From Occultella gossypii (GTDB taxonomy: Bacteria > Actinomycetota > Actinomycetes > Actinomycetales > Beutenbergiaceae), in the NCBI RefSeq assembly GCF_019947135.1, contig NZ_JAGSHT010000005.1, positions 248,001 through 312,000 on the forward strand: 64,000 bases of DNA, written 5' to 3'. Of this stretch, positions 1 through 9,002 are shown piece by piece (the first letter of the stretch is position 1; every line of letters starts with the position of its first letter). The position numbers were made by a program, and so were the translations under genes. The notes beneath the pieces were generated by a model that saw only the letters and a program-made list of their open reading frames with translations, was not told the origin of the DNA and made no database searches.

Positions 1-1289
1 ACACGCTGCGCAGCGGGGGCCTGCCGGGCCGGATGACCTATGACGCCCTGCACGGCCTCAAGGAGGGCCTCAAGGACGTACTACGCCCCCAGGGCCTGTT
101 CGAGGGCCTCGGGATCAAGTATGTGGGTCCGATCGACGGCCACGACCTGGACGCGCTCGAGTCCGCGCTCCGCAACGCCAAGGGCTTCGGCGGGCCGGTC
201 ATCGTGCACGCCATCACCGAGAAGGGCCACGGCTACACCCCCGCCGAGCACGACGCCGTCGACCACTTCCACGCCGTCAAGGTGATCCACCCCGAGACGG
301 GGTTGCCGGTCGCCGCCGCCGGGACCGACTGGACGTCGGTCTTCGGCGACGAGATCGTGGGCATCGCCAGGGCCCGGTCGGACGTCGTCGCGATCACGGC
401 CGCGATGCCGGTGCCGGTCGGGCTCGGCGGGATGCAGAAGGAGTTCGCCGACCGCGTCTTCGACGTCGGGATCGCCGAGGAGCACGCGCTCACCTCGGCG
501 GCCGGGATGGCATTCGCCGGCCTGCACCCCGTGGTCTGCCTGTATGCGACGTTCCTGAACCGGGCCTTCGACCAGCTGCTCATGGACGTCGGCCTGCATC
601 GGGCCGGCGTCACCATCGCCCTGGACCGGGCCGGGCTCACCGGTGACGACGGGGCCAGCCACAACGGGATGTGGGACATGGCCATGGCCCGCATCGTCCC
701 CGGGCTTCGTCTGGCGGCCCCGCGGGATGAGGCGACGCTGCGCGAGGCACTGCGCGAGGCCGTCGCCGTCCGGGACGCCCCGACCGTGGTCCGTTACCCC
801 AAGGGCGCCGTTGGCGATCCGATCCCGGCGATTCAGCGGGACGGCGTCGTCGACGTGCTCGCCCGGACCCCTGGTGACGGCGACGCCCGGGTCCTCGTGG
901 TGGGCATCGGCCCGTTCGCGGCCACGGCCGTCGAGGTTGGGAAGCGGCTCGCCCGGCAGGGCATCGGCAGCACCGTGGTCGACCCCCGGTGGGCACTGCC
1001 GGTCCCGGAGCAGATCCTCGACACCGCCACCCGGCACGACCTCGTCGTCACGATCGAGGACGGTGTCGTCCAGGGCGGCGTGGGGGCTGCGATCCGGGAC
1101 GCCCTGGCCGAGCGGGACGTGCCGGTAGGTGTGCGTACGCACGGCCTCCCGACCCGGTTCCTCGGCCACGCGAGCAGGTCCCAACTCATCGAAGACCTCG
1201 GCCTGCGAGCCAAGGACGTCGCCCGCGACACGGCCGCGGCGGTGGCGGCGCTCACGGACCGTCGCGCCGACGTCGACCAGATCCCCTAG
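1..1289 (+). CDS. dxs: 1-deoxy-D-xylulose-5-phosphate synthase, 3' part (start lies outside window)
   Basis: The enzyme is a thiamine-diphosphate-dependent synthase that condenses pyruvate and glyceraldehyde 3-phosphate, the first step of the MEP isoprenoid pathway, in the cytoplasm. The reading frame is already open at base 3 and in-frame residues before the first ATG (LRSGGLPGRMTYDAL) fit the family, so about 430 of some 630 residues are present. Visible landmarks are VGPIDGHD near the end of the first domain, GIAEEHALTSAAGMAFAG in the pyrimidine-binding domain (GIAEEHA holds the Glu that activates the cofactor), DRAGLTGDDGASHNGMWD, and a transketolase C-terminal domain. prs follows after 31 bases. 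Family assignment is secure; only the N-terminus is unseen. Confidence 0.96.
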   Translation, partial: TLRSGGLPGRMTYDALHGLKEGLKDVLRPQGLFEGLGIKYVGPIDGHDLDALESALRNAKGFGGPVIVHAITEKGHGYTPAEHDAVDHFHAVKVIHPETGLPVAAAGTDWTSVFGDEIVGIARARSDVVAITAAMPVPVGLGGMQKEFADRVFDVGIAEEHALTSAAGMAFAGLHPVVCLYATFLNRAFDQLLMDVGLHRAGVTIALDRAGLTGDDGASHNGMWDMAMARIVPGLRLAAPRDEATLREALREAVAVRDAPTVVRYPKGAVGDPIPAIQRDGVVDVLARTPGDGDARVLVVGIGPFAATAVEVGKRLARQGIGSTVVDPRWALPVPEQILDTATRHDLVVTIEDGVVQGGVGAAIRDALAERDVPVGVRTHGLPTRFLGHASRSQLIEDLGLRAKDVARDTAAAVAALTDRRADVDQIP

Positions 1290-1320
1290 CATCGCCAGCA
1301 GACCCCCGAAAGGCACGCGC

Positions 1321-2328
1321 ATGCGAGACATTGTGGTGTTCACCGGCAGCGCGCACCCCGCGCTCGCCAGGCAGATCTGTGACGAGCTCGGGATCGAGGT
1401 GTCCCCGTCGGAGACCTCCCGGTTCAGCAACGACTGCCTGCAGGCGCAGCTGCTGGCGAACTGCCGCCAGCGGGACGTGTACATCGTGCAACCACTGGTG
1501 CCGCCCACCCAGGAGCACCTGATGGAGCTGCTCCTCATGATCGACGCGGCCAAGGGCGCCTCCGCCGCGCAGATCACGGCGGTGATCCCGCACTTCGCCT
1601 ACGCCCGGTCGGACAAGAAGGACGCGTCCCGGATCTCGCTCGGCGGGCGTCTCGTCGCGGACATGCTGGTCGCGTCGGGAGCCGACCGGATCCTCACGAT
1701 GACGCTGCACTCGCCGCAGGTGCACGGGTTCTTCTCGGTGCCGGTGGACCACCTGACGGCCCTCGGGGTGCTCGCCGACCACTACCGCCGCCGTGACCTG
1801 TCCGACTCGATCGTGGTCTCGCCGGACCTGGGGAACGCGAAGACCGCGACCCAGTTCGCACGGCTGCTCGGCCTGCCGGTGGCCGCGGGCAGCAAGCAGC
1901 GGCTCGCCGACGACAAGGTGGTCATCGACGCCATCGTGGGCGACGTCGCCGGCAAGCGGGCGATCGTGCTCGACGACGAGATCGCGACCGGTGGCTCGAT
2001 CGTCCAGCTGATGGCCAAGCTCGCCGAGGAGGGCTGTCACGAGGCGTCGGTCGCCTGCACCCACGGCCTGTTCACCGGCAATGCCGTGGCCCGCCTGAGC
2101 GAACACCCGATGATCACCGAGGTGGTCACCACGGACACGGTGCCCGCGCCGGGTGACTGGCACTCACTGGTGGTTCGGTCGGTGTCCCAGCTGTTCGCCG
2201 AGGCGATCCGGCGGATCCATGAGGGTGAGTCGGTCAGCAGCCTGTTCGACGGCGTCGACCCGACCCACGCCCCACCGCAGCCCTCCCTGTTCGAGCGGGC
2301 TCAGCTCGCCACGTCACGGGTCAGGTGA
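1321..2328 (+). CDS. prs: Ribose-phosphate pyrophosphokinase
   Basis: Makes PRPP from ribose 5-phosphate and ATP for purine, pyrimidine, His, Trp and NAD synthesis. The 335-residue protein has the two phosphoribosyltransferase-like halves of the family: FTGSAHPALA at the N-terminus, the ATP-loop region YARSDKKD, DLGNAKTATQFA, and a PRPP-binding loop IVLDDEIATGGSI. The usual loop reads DDMIDTGGT, so DDEIATGG makes this a diverged member and perhaps a second paralogue in its genome. The ATG is preceded by GAAAGG at a suitable distance; the longer upstream frame overlaps dxs and is not needed. Its 3' end overlaps the convergent beta-oxidation gene by 28 bases. Confidence 0.93.
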   Translation: MRDIVVFTGSAHPALARQICDELGIEVSPSETSRFSNDCLQAQLLANCRQRDVYIVQPLVPPTQEHLMELLLMIDAAKGASAAQITAVIPHFAYARSDKKDASRISLGGRLVADMLVASGADRILTMTLHSPQVHGFFSVPVDHLTALGVLADHYRRRDLSDSIVVSPDLGNAKTATQFARLLGLPVAAGSKQRLADDKVVIDAIVGDVAGKRAIVLDDEIATGGSIVQLMAKLAEEGCHEASVACTHGLFTGNAVARLSEHPMITEVVTTDTVPAPGDWHSLVVRSVSQLFAEAIRRIHEGESVSSLFDGVDPTHAPPQPSLFERAQLATSRVR

Positions 2329-4361
2329 CCCGACCGGCGCAGGTATGGCGTGATCCCACCCAGGTGGAACGGCCAGCCCGCGCCCAGGATCATCCCGAGG
2401 TCGATGTCGGCCGCCTCGGAGACCACCTGCTCGTCGAGCATGAGGGTGACCTCCTCGGCGAGCGCGCCGCCGACCCGGTCCAGCAGCTCCGGCGCCGTGT
2501 AGGCCCGGCCGGCCCGGGAACCGAAGTAGCGCTCGATCGCCGGGTCCACCGGTGAGGCGGCCGTGGGTCGCCCCTCGTAGGTGACGAAGGGCGTGCCGTC
2601 CTCGACCATCCTGGCCAGTCCGGGAGAGGTCGGGTACCGGTCGCCGAGGTTCTCGCGCAGGGTGTCCAGCACATGCATGGCGACGGCGGGGCCCACCAGC
2701 TGCAGCAACTGGAACGGGCCCATGGGTAGGCCGAGCGGCCGCAGCGCGGCATCCGCGGTGGCTACGTCGGTGCCGTCCTCGAGGGCACCGAGGACCTCGC
2801 CGAGGAGGCGCACGAGCACCCGGTTCACGACGAACCCGGGCGCGTCGGCGACGGCGATCGCCGATTTGCCCGACGCCTTCGCGACGGCGAACGCGGTGGC
2901 GTAGGCGGCGTCGTCGGTCCGCTCCGCGCGGATGACCTCCACGAGCGGCATCTGCGCCACCGGGTTGAAGAAGTGCAGCCCGACGACCCGCTCGGGGTGG
3001 GCGAGGTCGGCAGCCATGGCCGTGATCGACAGCGCGGACGTGTTCGTGGCGAGGATCGTGTCCGCACCGATGACCGTCTCGAGCTCGGCGAACACCTTCT
3101 TCTTCACGTCGAGTTCCTCGAACACCGCCTCGATGACCAGGTCACGGTCGGCGAGGTCGGAGAGCTCGGTGGTCGCGGTCACCAGGGACGTGATCCGGTT
3201 CGCCTCGTCGGCGCCGATCCGGCCCTGCTCGGCGAGCTTGGCCACCTCGGCCCGGACGAACCCGAGGCCCTTCTCGGCGCGATCGGCGTCCAGGTCCCGC
3301 ATGATCACCGGAACGCGCATCCGGCGCGCGAACAGCAGTGCCAGCTGGGAGGCCATCAGCCCGGCGCCGACCACGCCGACGGAACGCACCGGCCGGGCCA
3401 GGTCCGCGGGCGGCGCACCCACCGGCCGCTTGGCGCGGGAGGAGGTCAGGTCGAACGCGTACACACCGGCCTTGAACTCCGGTGAGACGATCAGGTCGGC
3501 CAGCGCGTCGTTCTCGGCGGCGAAGGACGCGTCCTTGTTGCCATCCGCCGCCAGCGCGAGCAGGTCGAGGGCCACGTACGGGGCCGGCGCGGCGCCGTGC
3601 AGACGGGCGTCCACCTTGGCCCGGGCCGCCTCGACCACGTCGAGCCACCGGGCGCGGCCGGCCTCGTCGACCGGCTCGGGTCGGGTCGGGGTGACCTCGC
3701 CGCGGAGCACGCGGGCGCTCCAACGCAGCGACTCGGCCAGGAAGTCCGCGGGCTCCAGGGCGACGTCCATCAGGCCGAGCTCGACGGCCTCGTCGGCCTT
3801 GAGCTGGCGGTTGTTGCGCAGCGGGTTCTCCACCACCACGCCCAGGGCCTTCTCGATGCCGATCAGGTGCGGCACCAGGAACGTCCCGCCCCAGCCCGGG
3901 ATCAGGCCGAGGAACACCTCGGGCAGGCCGAGGTTGCGAACGGAGACGGCAACCGTCCGGTAGGTGGCCGAGAGGGCCAGTTCCATGCCGCCGCCGAGGG
4001 CGACCCCGCCCACGTAGGCGAACGTCGGCACGGCCATGTCGGTGAGGATCCGGTAGGCGTCGTGCCCCGCCTCGGCGATCTCCCTGGCCTGCACGGTCGT
4101 GGTGATGCCGGCGGCGGCCTTCAGGTCGGCGCCGGCCGCGAAGTGGAACGGTTTGCCGGTGACCGCGGCGGCGACGATCTCACCGGCGGCGGCACGGGCC
4201 GCGACGGCCTCGACGGCCTCCCGTAGCGACGCCATGCCGCCGGCGCCGAGCGTGTTCGGCTTCGTGAAGTCGAGGCCGTTGTCGAGGGTGATCAGGGCCA
4301 GGGTGCCGAGGTCCTCGAGCTGGACGTCGCGGACCAGGGCGCGGGTGATGCGCTCGCTCAT
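2301..4361 (-). CDS. Bifunctional enoyl-CoA hydratase / 3-hydroxyacyl-CoA dehydrogenase (FadB/FadJ type)
   Basis: Catalyses the second and third steps of fatty-acid beta-oxidation: hydration of trans-2-enoyl-CoA, then NAD-dependent oxidation of 3-hydroxyacyl-CoA. The 686-residue protein has an N-terminal crotonase domain (HFAAGADLK oxyanion-hole region, GGGMELALS, LPEVFLGLIPGWGG with catalytic Glu), then a Rossmann NAD domain (VGVVGAGLMASQ) and a dehydrogenase domain with the catalytic His in GLHFFNPVAQMPLVEV. The ATG overlaps the thiolase stop as ATGA, so the two are translationally coupled. A 313-residue in-frame extension upstream runs antisense-like through the thiolase gene and was discarded. 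Confidence 0.95.
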   Translation of the reverse strand: MSERITRALVRDVQLEDLGTLALITLDNGLDFTKPNTLGAGGMASLREAVEAVAARAAAGEIVAAAVTGKPFHFAAGADLKAAAGITTTVQAREIAEAGHDAYRILTDMAVPTFAYVGGVALGGGMELALSATYRTVAVSVRNLGLPEVFLGLIPGWGGTFLVPHLIGIEKALGVVVENPLRNNRQLKADEAVELGLMDVALEPADFLAESLRWSARVLRGEVTPTRPEPVDEAGRARWLDVVEAARAKVDARLHGAAPAPYVALDLLALAADGNKDASFAAENDALADLIVSPEFKAGVYAFDLTSSRAKRPVGAPPADLARPVRSVGVVGAGLMASQLALLFARRMRVPVIMRDLDADRAEKGLGFVRAEVAKLAEQGRIGADEANRITSLVTATTELSDLADRDLVIEAVFEELDVKKKVFAELETVIGADTILATNTSALSITAMAADLAHPERVVGLHFFNPVAQMPLVEVIRAERTDDAAYATAFAVAKASGKSAIAVADAPGFVVNRVLVRLLGEVLGALEDGTDVATADAALRPLGLPMGPFQLLQLVGPAVAMHVLDTLRENLGDRYPTSPGLARMVEDGTPFVTYEGRPTAASPVDPAIERYFGSRAGRAYTAPELLDRVGGALAEEVTLMLDEQVVSEAADIDLGMILGAGWPFHLGGITPYLRRSGHLTRDVAS

Positions 4362-5584
4362 CGGTTGTTCTCCTCGGTGGCAGCGGAGTAGTCGGGGTGG
4401 TGGGGGTTCTCCCAGATGACCGAGCCGCCCTGGCCGAGGCCCACGCACATGGCGGTGACGCCGTAGCGGACCTCCGGGTGCGCGGCGAACTGGTGGGCGA
4501 GCTGGGACATCAGGCGCACGCCGGAGGCGGCGAGCGGGTGCCCGACGGCGATCGCGCCACCGTAGGGGTTGACCCTGGGGTCGTCGTCGGCGATGCCGAA
4601 CGCGTCCAGGAACGAGAGCACCTGCACGGCGAACGCCTCGTTCAGCTCGAACAGGCCGATGTCGGTGATGGAGAGGCCGGCGATCTCCAGGGCGCGCTCG
4701 GTGGCCGGCACCGGGCCGAGGCCCATCACCTCGGGCGGGACGCCGGCGTACGCGTAGGAGACCAGGCGCAGCTTCGGGGCCAGGCCCCACGCGGCGGCGA
4801 CGTCGCCCGCGACCAGCAGGGCCGCCGTCGCCCCGTCCGTCAACGGCGAGGACGTGGCCGCGGTGACCCGGCCGCCCGGCCGGAACGGGGTCGGCAGGCC
4901 GGCCATGCCCTCGACCGTGGTGCCGGGGCGGGGCGGCTCGTCGGCGGTGGCCAGACCCCAGCCGCGCTCGGGGTCGGGCACCCCGACCGGGACCAGATCG
5001 CCGGTGATGTGCCCGGCGGCCAGGGCCGCCGCGTACTTGGCCTGGGAGGCCGCGCCGAAGGCGTCCGCGCGTTCCTTCGTCAGCGCCGGGAACCGGTCGT
5101 GGAGGTTCTCCGCGGTGGCGCCCATGACCAGGGCGTCGGGGGAGACGATGCGCTCGGCGACGAACCGGGGGTTCGGGTCCGCGTCGCGGCCGAGGGGGTG
5201 ACGGCCCATGTGCTCGACGCCGCCGGCCAGGGCCGCGTCCACGGCGCCGACGGCGATGCCGGACGCGAGCGTGGTGACGGCCGTCATCGCACCTGCGCAC
5301 ATGCGGTCGATCGCGAAGCCCGGGACCGTGGTCGGCAGCCCGGCGAGCAGGGCGACCGTGCGCCCGAGGGTCAGGCCCTGGTCGCCGGACTGGGTGGTGG
5401 CGGCGATGGCGACGTCACCGATCGAGGTGACCGGGACGCCGGGGTTGCGGCGGAGCAGGTCCCGCACGACCGCGACGGCGATGTCGTCCGCGCGGGTATG
5501 GGCGTACAGGCCATCCGGCCTGGCCCGCCCGAAGGGGGAGCGAACGGCATCGACAAGCACGACATCTCGACCGAGAAGGGGCAT
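4358..5584 (-). CDS. fadA: Acetyl-CoA acyltransferase (thiolase)
   Basis: Performs the last beta-oxidation step, cleaving 3-ketoacyl-CoA with CoA to release acetyl-CoA. The 408 residues show the thiolase signatures in order: IDRMCAGAMTAV with the nucleophilic Cys near residue 95, NEAFAVQVL, GGAIAVGHPLAASG with the active-site His, and CVGLGQGG with the second Cys. An AGGTC/GGAGGT ribosome-binding site sits 7 bases before the ATG. It is the first gene of a two-gene operon with the multifunctional dehydrogenase. The leader contains an 18-bp dyad that may be an operator. Which chain length it prefers cannot be read from sequence. Confidence 0.95.
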   Translation of the reverse strand: MPLLGRDVVLVDAVRSPFGRARPDGLYAHTRADDIAVAVVRDLLRRNPGVPVTSIGDVAIAATTQSGDQGLTLGRTVALLAGLPTTVPGFAIDRMCAGAMTAVTTLASGIAVGAVDAALAGGVEHMGRHPLGRDADPNPRFVAERIVSPDALVMGATAENLHDRFPALTKERADAFGAASQAKYAAALAAGHITGDLVPVGVPDPERGWGLATADEPPRPGTTVEGMAGLPTPFRPGGRVTAATSSPLTDGATAALLVAGDVAAAWGLAPKLRLVSYAYAGVPPEVMGLGPVPATERALEIAGLSITDIGLFELNEAFAVQVLSFLDAFGIADDDPRVNPYGGAIAVGHPLAASGVRLMSQLAHQFAAHPEVRYGVTAMCVGLGQGGSVIWENPHHPDYSAATEENNR

Positions 5585-5629
5585 CGGGGTGACCTCCAGG
5601 TCACGTCGGCGGGACTTGAGTTGGGACTG

Positions 5630-5647
5630 CGAGTACTAGGTAACTCG
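5630..5647. promoter_or_regulatory. Candidate operator in front of the thiolase gene
   Basis: CGAGT, eight bases, ACTCG form a perfect 5-bp dyad (CGAGTACTAGGTAACTCG) 45-62 bases upstream of the thiolase start codon. Fatty-acid degradation operons in actinobacteria are commonly repressed by TetR-family acyl-CoA sensors that bind such dyads. The regulator is not in this window and the assignment rests on position and symmetry only. Confidence 0.4.
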
Positions 5648-5686
5648 TAGGCCACTCTACCCGCCTTGGCGTGTCCTGAACCACAG

Positions 5687-5715
5687 CGGGCCGCCCGCCT
5701 GGAGCGAGCGGCCCG
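5687..5715 (-). terminator. Hairpin after the secreted-protein gene
   Basis: CGGGCCGC and GCGGCCCG pair perfectly (8 bp, 13-base loop) 60-90 bases past the stop of the upstream minus-strand gene. There is no U-tract, as is usual for actinobacterial hairpin terminators. Confidence 0.4.
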
Positions 5716-5774
5716 GGATGGCCCGGTCCGTCATGGACATCGGTCAGGGTCTTCCGGTGGGCCGTCCCTCGGCG

Positions 5775-6941
5775 TCAGGGAAGCACGTCGGCACGAGACG
5801 ACCAGAACAGGTAACGGTCGCCGCGTTCCTCCGTCTGGCCGTAGACGTTCGTCGCGCCGATGTACAGATCCTGCGGGATGTCGGTATCCGCACCGGTACG
5901 GCCCCAGGTCAGCGTGTCCCGGTCCGTCTGGGTGCCCACCCGCGCGAGGTCGAGGGTGCCCGCGGAACCACTGAACAGGTACACCCCGTCCTGTGCGGCG
6001 ACCCCCTGGACCTTCTCGATCGAGGAGTCCTTGTCGATCCAGAAGTTGGCCTGCGATCCGACGGTTCCGTCCTGGCCGGCGAGGTCACCCGAGTCGGTCA
6101 ACGGCCACCGGACGACCTCGGTGGTGACGTCGTCGGCCGAGTACTCGGACGAGACCAGGGCGGGCTCCCCGGTCCAGTCGGTGGAGATCGAGGACAGCCT
6201 CGGGACCCCGTACGGACCCTGGTCGACGCCGACGTAGGTGCGGTCCGGGACGAGGAAGTAGCCCTCGTCATCGGTCATCGCCGTGCGCAGGTCGAACCGG
6301 TGGATGCGGTCCGTCGCGGCCACGTACAGGTAGGGCCCGGCCCAGGCGACGCCGCCGTTGTGGCTGGCCAGCGGCTCGGTGGTCCAGCCGTCGTCGGTCT
6401 GCACCGGCAGCCGCAGCCCCGCCGTGCGGTAGCGCCAGTCGTCGGTGGAGACGAACGTCAGTGCCGAGTCCACGGCGGCATGGTCGTCGGGGGAGGTGCG
6501 CTGGTACCAGGCCGAGACGAGCACCTCGGTGGCCGGTGCCTGCGCCCAGTTGGACTCGCCGCTGCCGGCGAGGCCCTGCGGATACCACCGGTCGTCGGTG
6601 TTCAGGTCATCGGGCCAGGCACGGCAGGACTCGCCGCAAGCGGTGGTCTCGCCGGAGCGGCCCGCGATGAGCTCGGTGAAGCTGACGGGCTCCACGCCGG
6701 GCAACTCACCGATCGCTTCGACGGCCTCCGAACGGTCGGTGATATCCAGTTCGTACGTGCCTGGATCGTTGTGCGCGGCCTCGTCGAGGGCCGCACCGTT
6801 CGCGGCGGCTCCGGCCGGGCCGGGCACCGCGACAGCGAGTGCGCTCACCCCGATCAGGATGCCGATGACGCGCCCCGGGGAGCGCCGGCTGCGGCGCAGG
6901 GCCCTGGCGCCGGTGGATGGATGTGCCTTCTGAGGGTGCAT
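5775..6941 (-). CDS. Secreted protein of unknown function
   Basis: I do not recognise the family. The 388-residue product begins with an Arg/Lys-rich segment, a hydrophobic stretch (IGILIGVSALAVAVPGPAG) and an AGAA-type cleavage region near residue 45, which is a Sec signal peptide. The mature part is acidic and rich in Trp, Tyr, Gly and Thr with repeating beta-strand-like segments (for example GGVAWAGPYLYVAATDRIHRFDL), suggesting a beta-propeller or beta-sandwich. A CGESC pair near residue 102 could form a disulfide. An AGGAGG ribosome-binding site lies 4 bases before the ATG. It stands alone between the thiolase operon and the RNase D gene. Export is well supported; function is open. Confidence 0.8.
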   Translation of the reverse strand: MHPQKAHPSTGARALRRSRRSPGRVIGILIGVSALAVAVPGPAGAAANGAALDEAAHNDPGTYELDITDRSEAVEAIGELPGVEPVSFTELIAGRSGETTACGESCRAWPDDLNTDDRWYPQGLAGSGESNWAQAPATEVLVSAWYQRTSPDDHAAVDSALTFVSTDDWRYRTAGLRLPVQTDDGWTTEPLASHNGGVAWAGPYLYVAATDRIHRFDLRTAMTDDEGYFLVPDRTYVGVDQGPYGVPRLSSISTDWTGEPALVSSEYSADDVTTEVVRWPLTDSGDLAGQDGTVGSQANFWIDKDSSIEKVQGVAAQDGVYLFSGSAGTLDLARVGTQTDRDTLTWGRTGADTDIPQDLYIGATNVYGQTEERGDRYLFWSSRADVLP

Positions 6942-7011
6942 GATGCCTCCTCTTCTCGAGTGCAGATCGCCATCGACCGTACGTCATCGAGTGGCGGAAT
7001 GCAGCCCTCAT

Positions 7012-7053
7012 ATTCGGCCCGGCCGTCGCTGCGAGGCTGTGACCAGGCCGAAT
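7012..7053. repeat. Inverted repeat between rnd and the secreted-protein gene
   Basis: ATTCGGCC and GGCCGAAT are a perfect 8-bp inverted repeat separated by 26 bases. It lies just past the RNase D stop and about 70 bases upstream of the next gene on the same strand, so it could be a terminator stem or part of a promoter region. Confidence 0.3.
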
Positions 7054-7097
7054 GCGGGCCAACGGCGGCGTCGGGGGTACTCGAGTGACGAGGGCGA

Positions 7098-8369
7098 TCA
7101 GACGTCGGCGGCGCTCTCGGCGGGCGGCTCCGGCTCCTTGGGCCGGGGCGGGGCCAGCAGGGCCCGCGCGATCGGTTCGGAGACGAGGTCGACCTGCCAG
7201 GCACGAGCCCCCAGGTCGGTGAGAGCGATCGAGACCGTCTCCGGCGTGATCCGGCGGGGCGGCGCCCACGCGATCCGTCGCTGGAACTCCGGGGTGAGGA
7301 GGTTCTCCTGCGGCAGGTCGAGGCTGTCGGCGAGCTCACGCACGTCGTGGCGGACGTTCTCCAGCCGGATGGCACCCTCGGGGTTGCGGTCCCGCCAGGC
7401 ACGGGGCGGGGGCAGGGTGTCGCCGATCGGGGTCCGCTTGGCCGGTAGGTCCCCGGGAGCCAGCGCGAGCGCTCGCGCGACGGCCGCGGCCCACGTGGGC
7501 AAGCGGCGGGCGGCGCCACGGTTCTTGAACGGGCGGAGCTCGGCGAGGGCGGCCTGGCTGCGGGGCTTGGCCTGCGCGGCGGCGACGATCGCGGCATCGG
7601 GGAGGATCCGGCCGGGGGAGATGTCGGCGCGTTCTGCCTCGATCTCGCGGGTGTGCCAGAGCTCGCGCACGATCGCGAGGCCCTGGGTGTCCCGGACCAG
7701 GTGGGTGCCGGAGGTGCGGCGCCACGGGTCGATGCGGGGCGACGGTGGCGGCGCGGTGCGGATCGTCTCGAACTCCTGCTCGGCCCATTCGAGCTTCCCG
7801 GCCTCCGCGAGCTGACCGGCGAGCACGTCGCGCAGCTCGACGAGGACCTCGACGTCGAGGGCCGCGTAGCGCAGCCAGCTCTCCGGCAGCGGACGCTCGG
7901 ACCAGTCGGCGGCAGAGTGCTCCTTCGCGAGGGCGAGCCCGAGCTCCCCGGCGACCATCGGGCCGAGGCCGACCCGGTCGCGGCCGAGCAGCCTGCCGGC
8001 GAGCTCGGTGTCGAACAGGCGCGACGGCGTGAAGTTCAGTTCCGCGAGGCACGGCAGATCCTGGTTCGCGGCGTGCAGAACCCACTCGACGCCGTCGAGC
8101 GCGGCACTCAGGCCGGTGAGATCCGGCAGCTCGCGCGGGTCGATCAGGGCCGTGCCGGCACCGGTGCGGCGGATCTGCACGAGGTAGGCGTGCTGGCCGT
8201 ACCGGTAGCCGGACGCACGTTCGGCGTCCACGGCGACCGGCCCGGTGCCGGCGGCCATCCGCTCGGTGACCTCGTCCAGGGCGGCCGCGGTACTGGTGAC
8301 CTCGGGGACCCCGCCGGCCGGTTCGAGGAGGGGTCGTAGTTCGGGTGCCACGGGCTCGACGTCGGTCAT
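7098..8369 (-). CDS. rnd: Ribonuclease D (3'-5' exonuclease with HRDC domain)
   Basis: A DEDD-family exonuclease expected to trim the 3' ends of tRNA and other structured RNAs. In 423 residues the exonuclease domain carries the acidic residues in AVDAERA (Asp48, Glu50), the second motif HAANQD (about residue 107) and the third motif YAALDVEVL (Tyr and Asp). HRDC-like helical regions follow (ALAELRPFKNRGAARRLPTW, then a second C-terminal helical region). The ATG overlaps the DUF3000 stop by four bases, so the two genes are coupled. DUF3000-rnd near dxs is a conserved actinobacterial neighbourhood. Confidence 0.93.
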   Translation of the reverse strand: MTDVEPVAPELRPLLEPAGGVPEVTSTAAALDEVTERMAAGTGPVAVDAERASGYRYGQHAYLVQIRRTGAGTALIDPRELPDLTGLSAALDGVEWVLHAANQDLPCLAELNFTPSRLFDTELAGRLLGRDRVGLGPMVAGELGLALAKEHSAADWSERPLPESWLRYAALDVEVLVELRDVLAGQLAEAGKLEWAEQEFETIRTAPPPSPRIDPWRRTSGTHLVRDTQGLAIVRELWHTREIEAERADISPGRILPDAAIVAAAQAKPRSQAALAELRPFKNRGAARRLPTWAAAVARALALAPGDLPAKRTPIGDTLPPPRAWRDRNPEGAIRLENVRHDVRELADSLDLPQENLLTPEFQRRIAWAPPRRITPETVSIALTDLGARAWQVDLVSEPIARALLAPPRPKEPEPPAESAADV

Positions 8370-8944
8370 CGCTTCCTGTTCAGTGGGCTCACGTTGTCCG
8401 GGATCGGCGGTAGACCCGCAGTCTGGCAGGACAGCAGGGCCCAGGCACGCAGGTGCGGCGCCAGGTCGGTGCCCTCCGGGGTCCAGGACGCCCGGATCTC
8501 GATCTCGACCTCCCCGGAGCGAAGGTGCAGGCCACCGAAGGTCTCCGAGAGCACGCGGGTGACGGTGCCGGAGAGCGAGTGGTGCTCGGCGCCCTCTGCC
8601 TCGAGTGCGTCGGTGAGCCAGGACCAGCCGACCTCGCCGAGCATCGGATCCGCGGAGAACTCCGGTTCCAGCTCCGCCCGGGCCATGATGATCACCCGGA
8701 ACTCGCCGTTCCAGGCCTCCTGGCCCTCGGGGTCGTAGAGCACCACGAACCGCCCGTTGCCGAGCATGTCGTCGGGGTCCCGGGTCGGGTTCACCTCACC
8801 CGTGAGTGCCAGGGCGTACGGTGCGATCCGCGTCGGTGCCGGCACCTCCTCGAGGTGGAACTCCGGACGCATACGGTGCCCACGCAGGCTCAACAGAGCC
8901 GCCTCGAAGTCGGGGGGCGCGACCGGCGTCTGCTGCACGTTCAC
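8366..8944 (-). CDS. DUF3000 family protein
   Basis: A 192-residue soluble protein of the actinobacterial DUF3000 family, whose biochemical role is not known. The fold cannot be read directly; the N-terminus (PDFEAALLSLRGHRMRPEFHLEEVPAPTR) and the AWNGEFRVIIMARAELEPE segment are typical. It starts with GTG. No ribosome-binding site is present, but TAGCCT lies six bases before the GTG, indicating a leaderless transcript and fixing the start. It heads a two-gene operon with rnd. Confidence 0.85.
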   Translation of the reverse strand: MNVQQTPVAPPDFEAALLSLRGHRMRPEFHLEEVPAPTRIAPYALALTGEVNPTRDPDDMLGNGRFVVLYDPEGQEAWNGEFRVIIMARAELEPEFSADPMLGEVGWSWLTDALEAEGAEHHSLSGTVTRVLSETFGGLHLRSGEVEIEIRASWTPEGTDLAPHLRAWALLSCQTAGLPPIPDNVSPLNRKR

Positions 8945-8950
8945 TCGTTC

Positions 8951-8956
8951 AGGCTA
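8951..8956 (-). promoter_or_regulatory. -10 box of leaderless DUF3000-rnd promoter
   Basis: TAGCCT, followed by six bases and then the GTG start. There is no Shine-Dalgarno sequence. No clear -35. Confidence 0.6.
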
Positions 8957-9002
8957 AGCCGCGCGAGGCCAACCTTCGAGAGGCGCGCCGAAGGTGGGCC
9001 GG

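Noticed and set aside
81-1577. A 498-codon minus-strand frame over dxs and prs
   Set aside because: Antisense to clear enzyme genes on the + strand; low-complexity Arg/Asp/Gly composition and no motif.
4362-5300. N-terminal extension of the hydratase/dehydrogenase by 313 residues
   Set aside because: It overlaps the thiolase gene in another frame, is Arg/Pro/Gly-rich, and the ATGA junction at 4361 gives the normal protein length.
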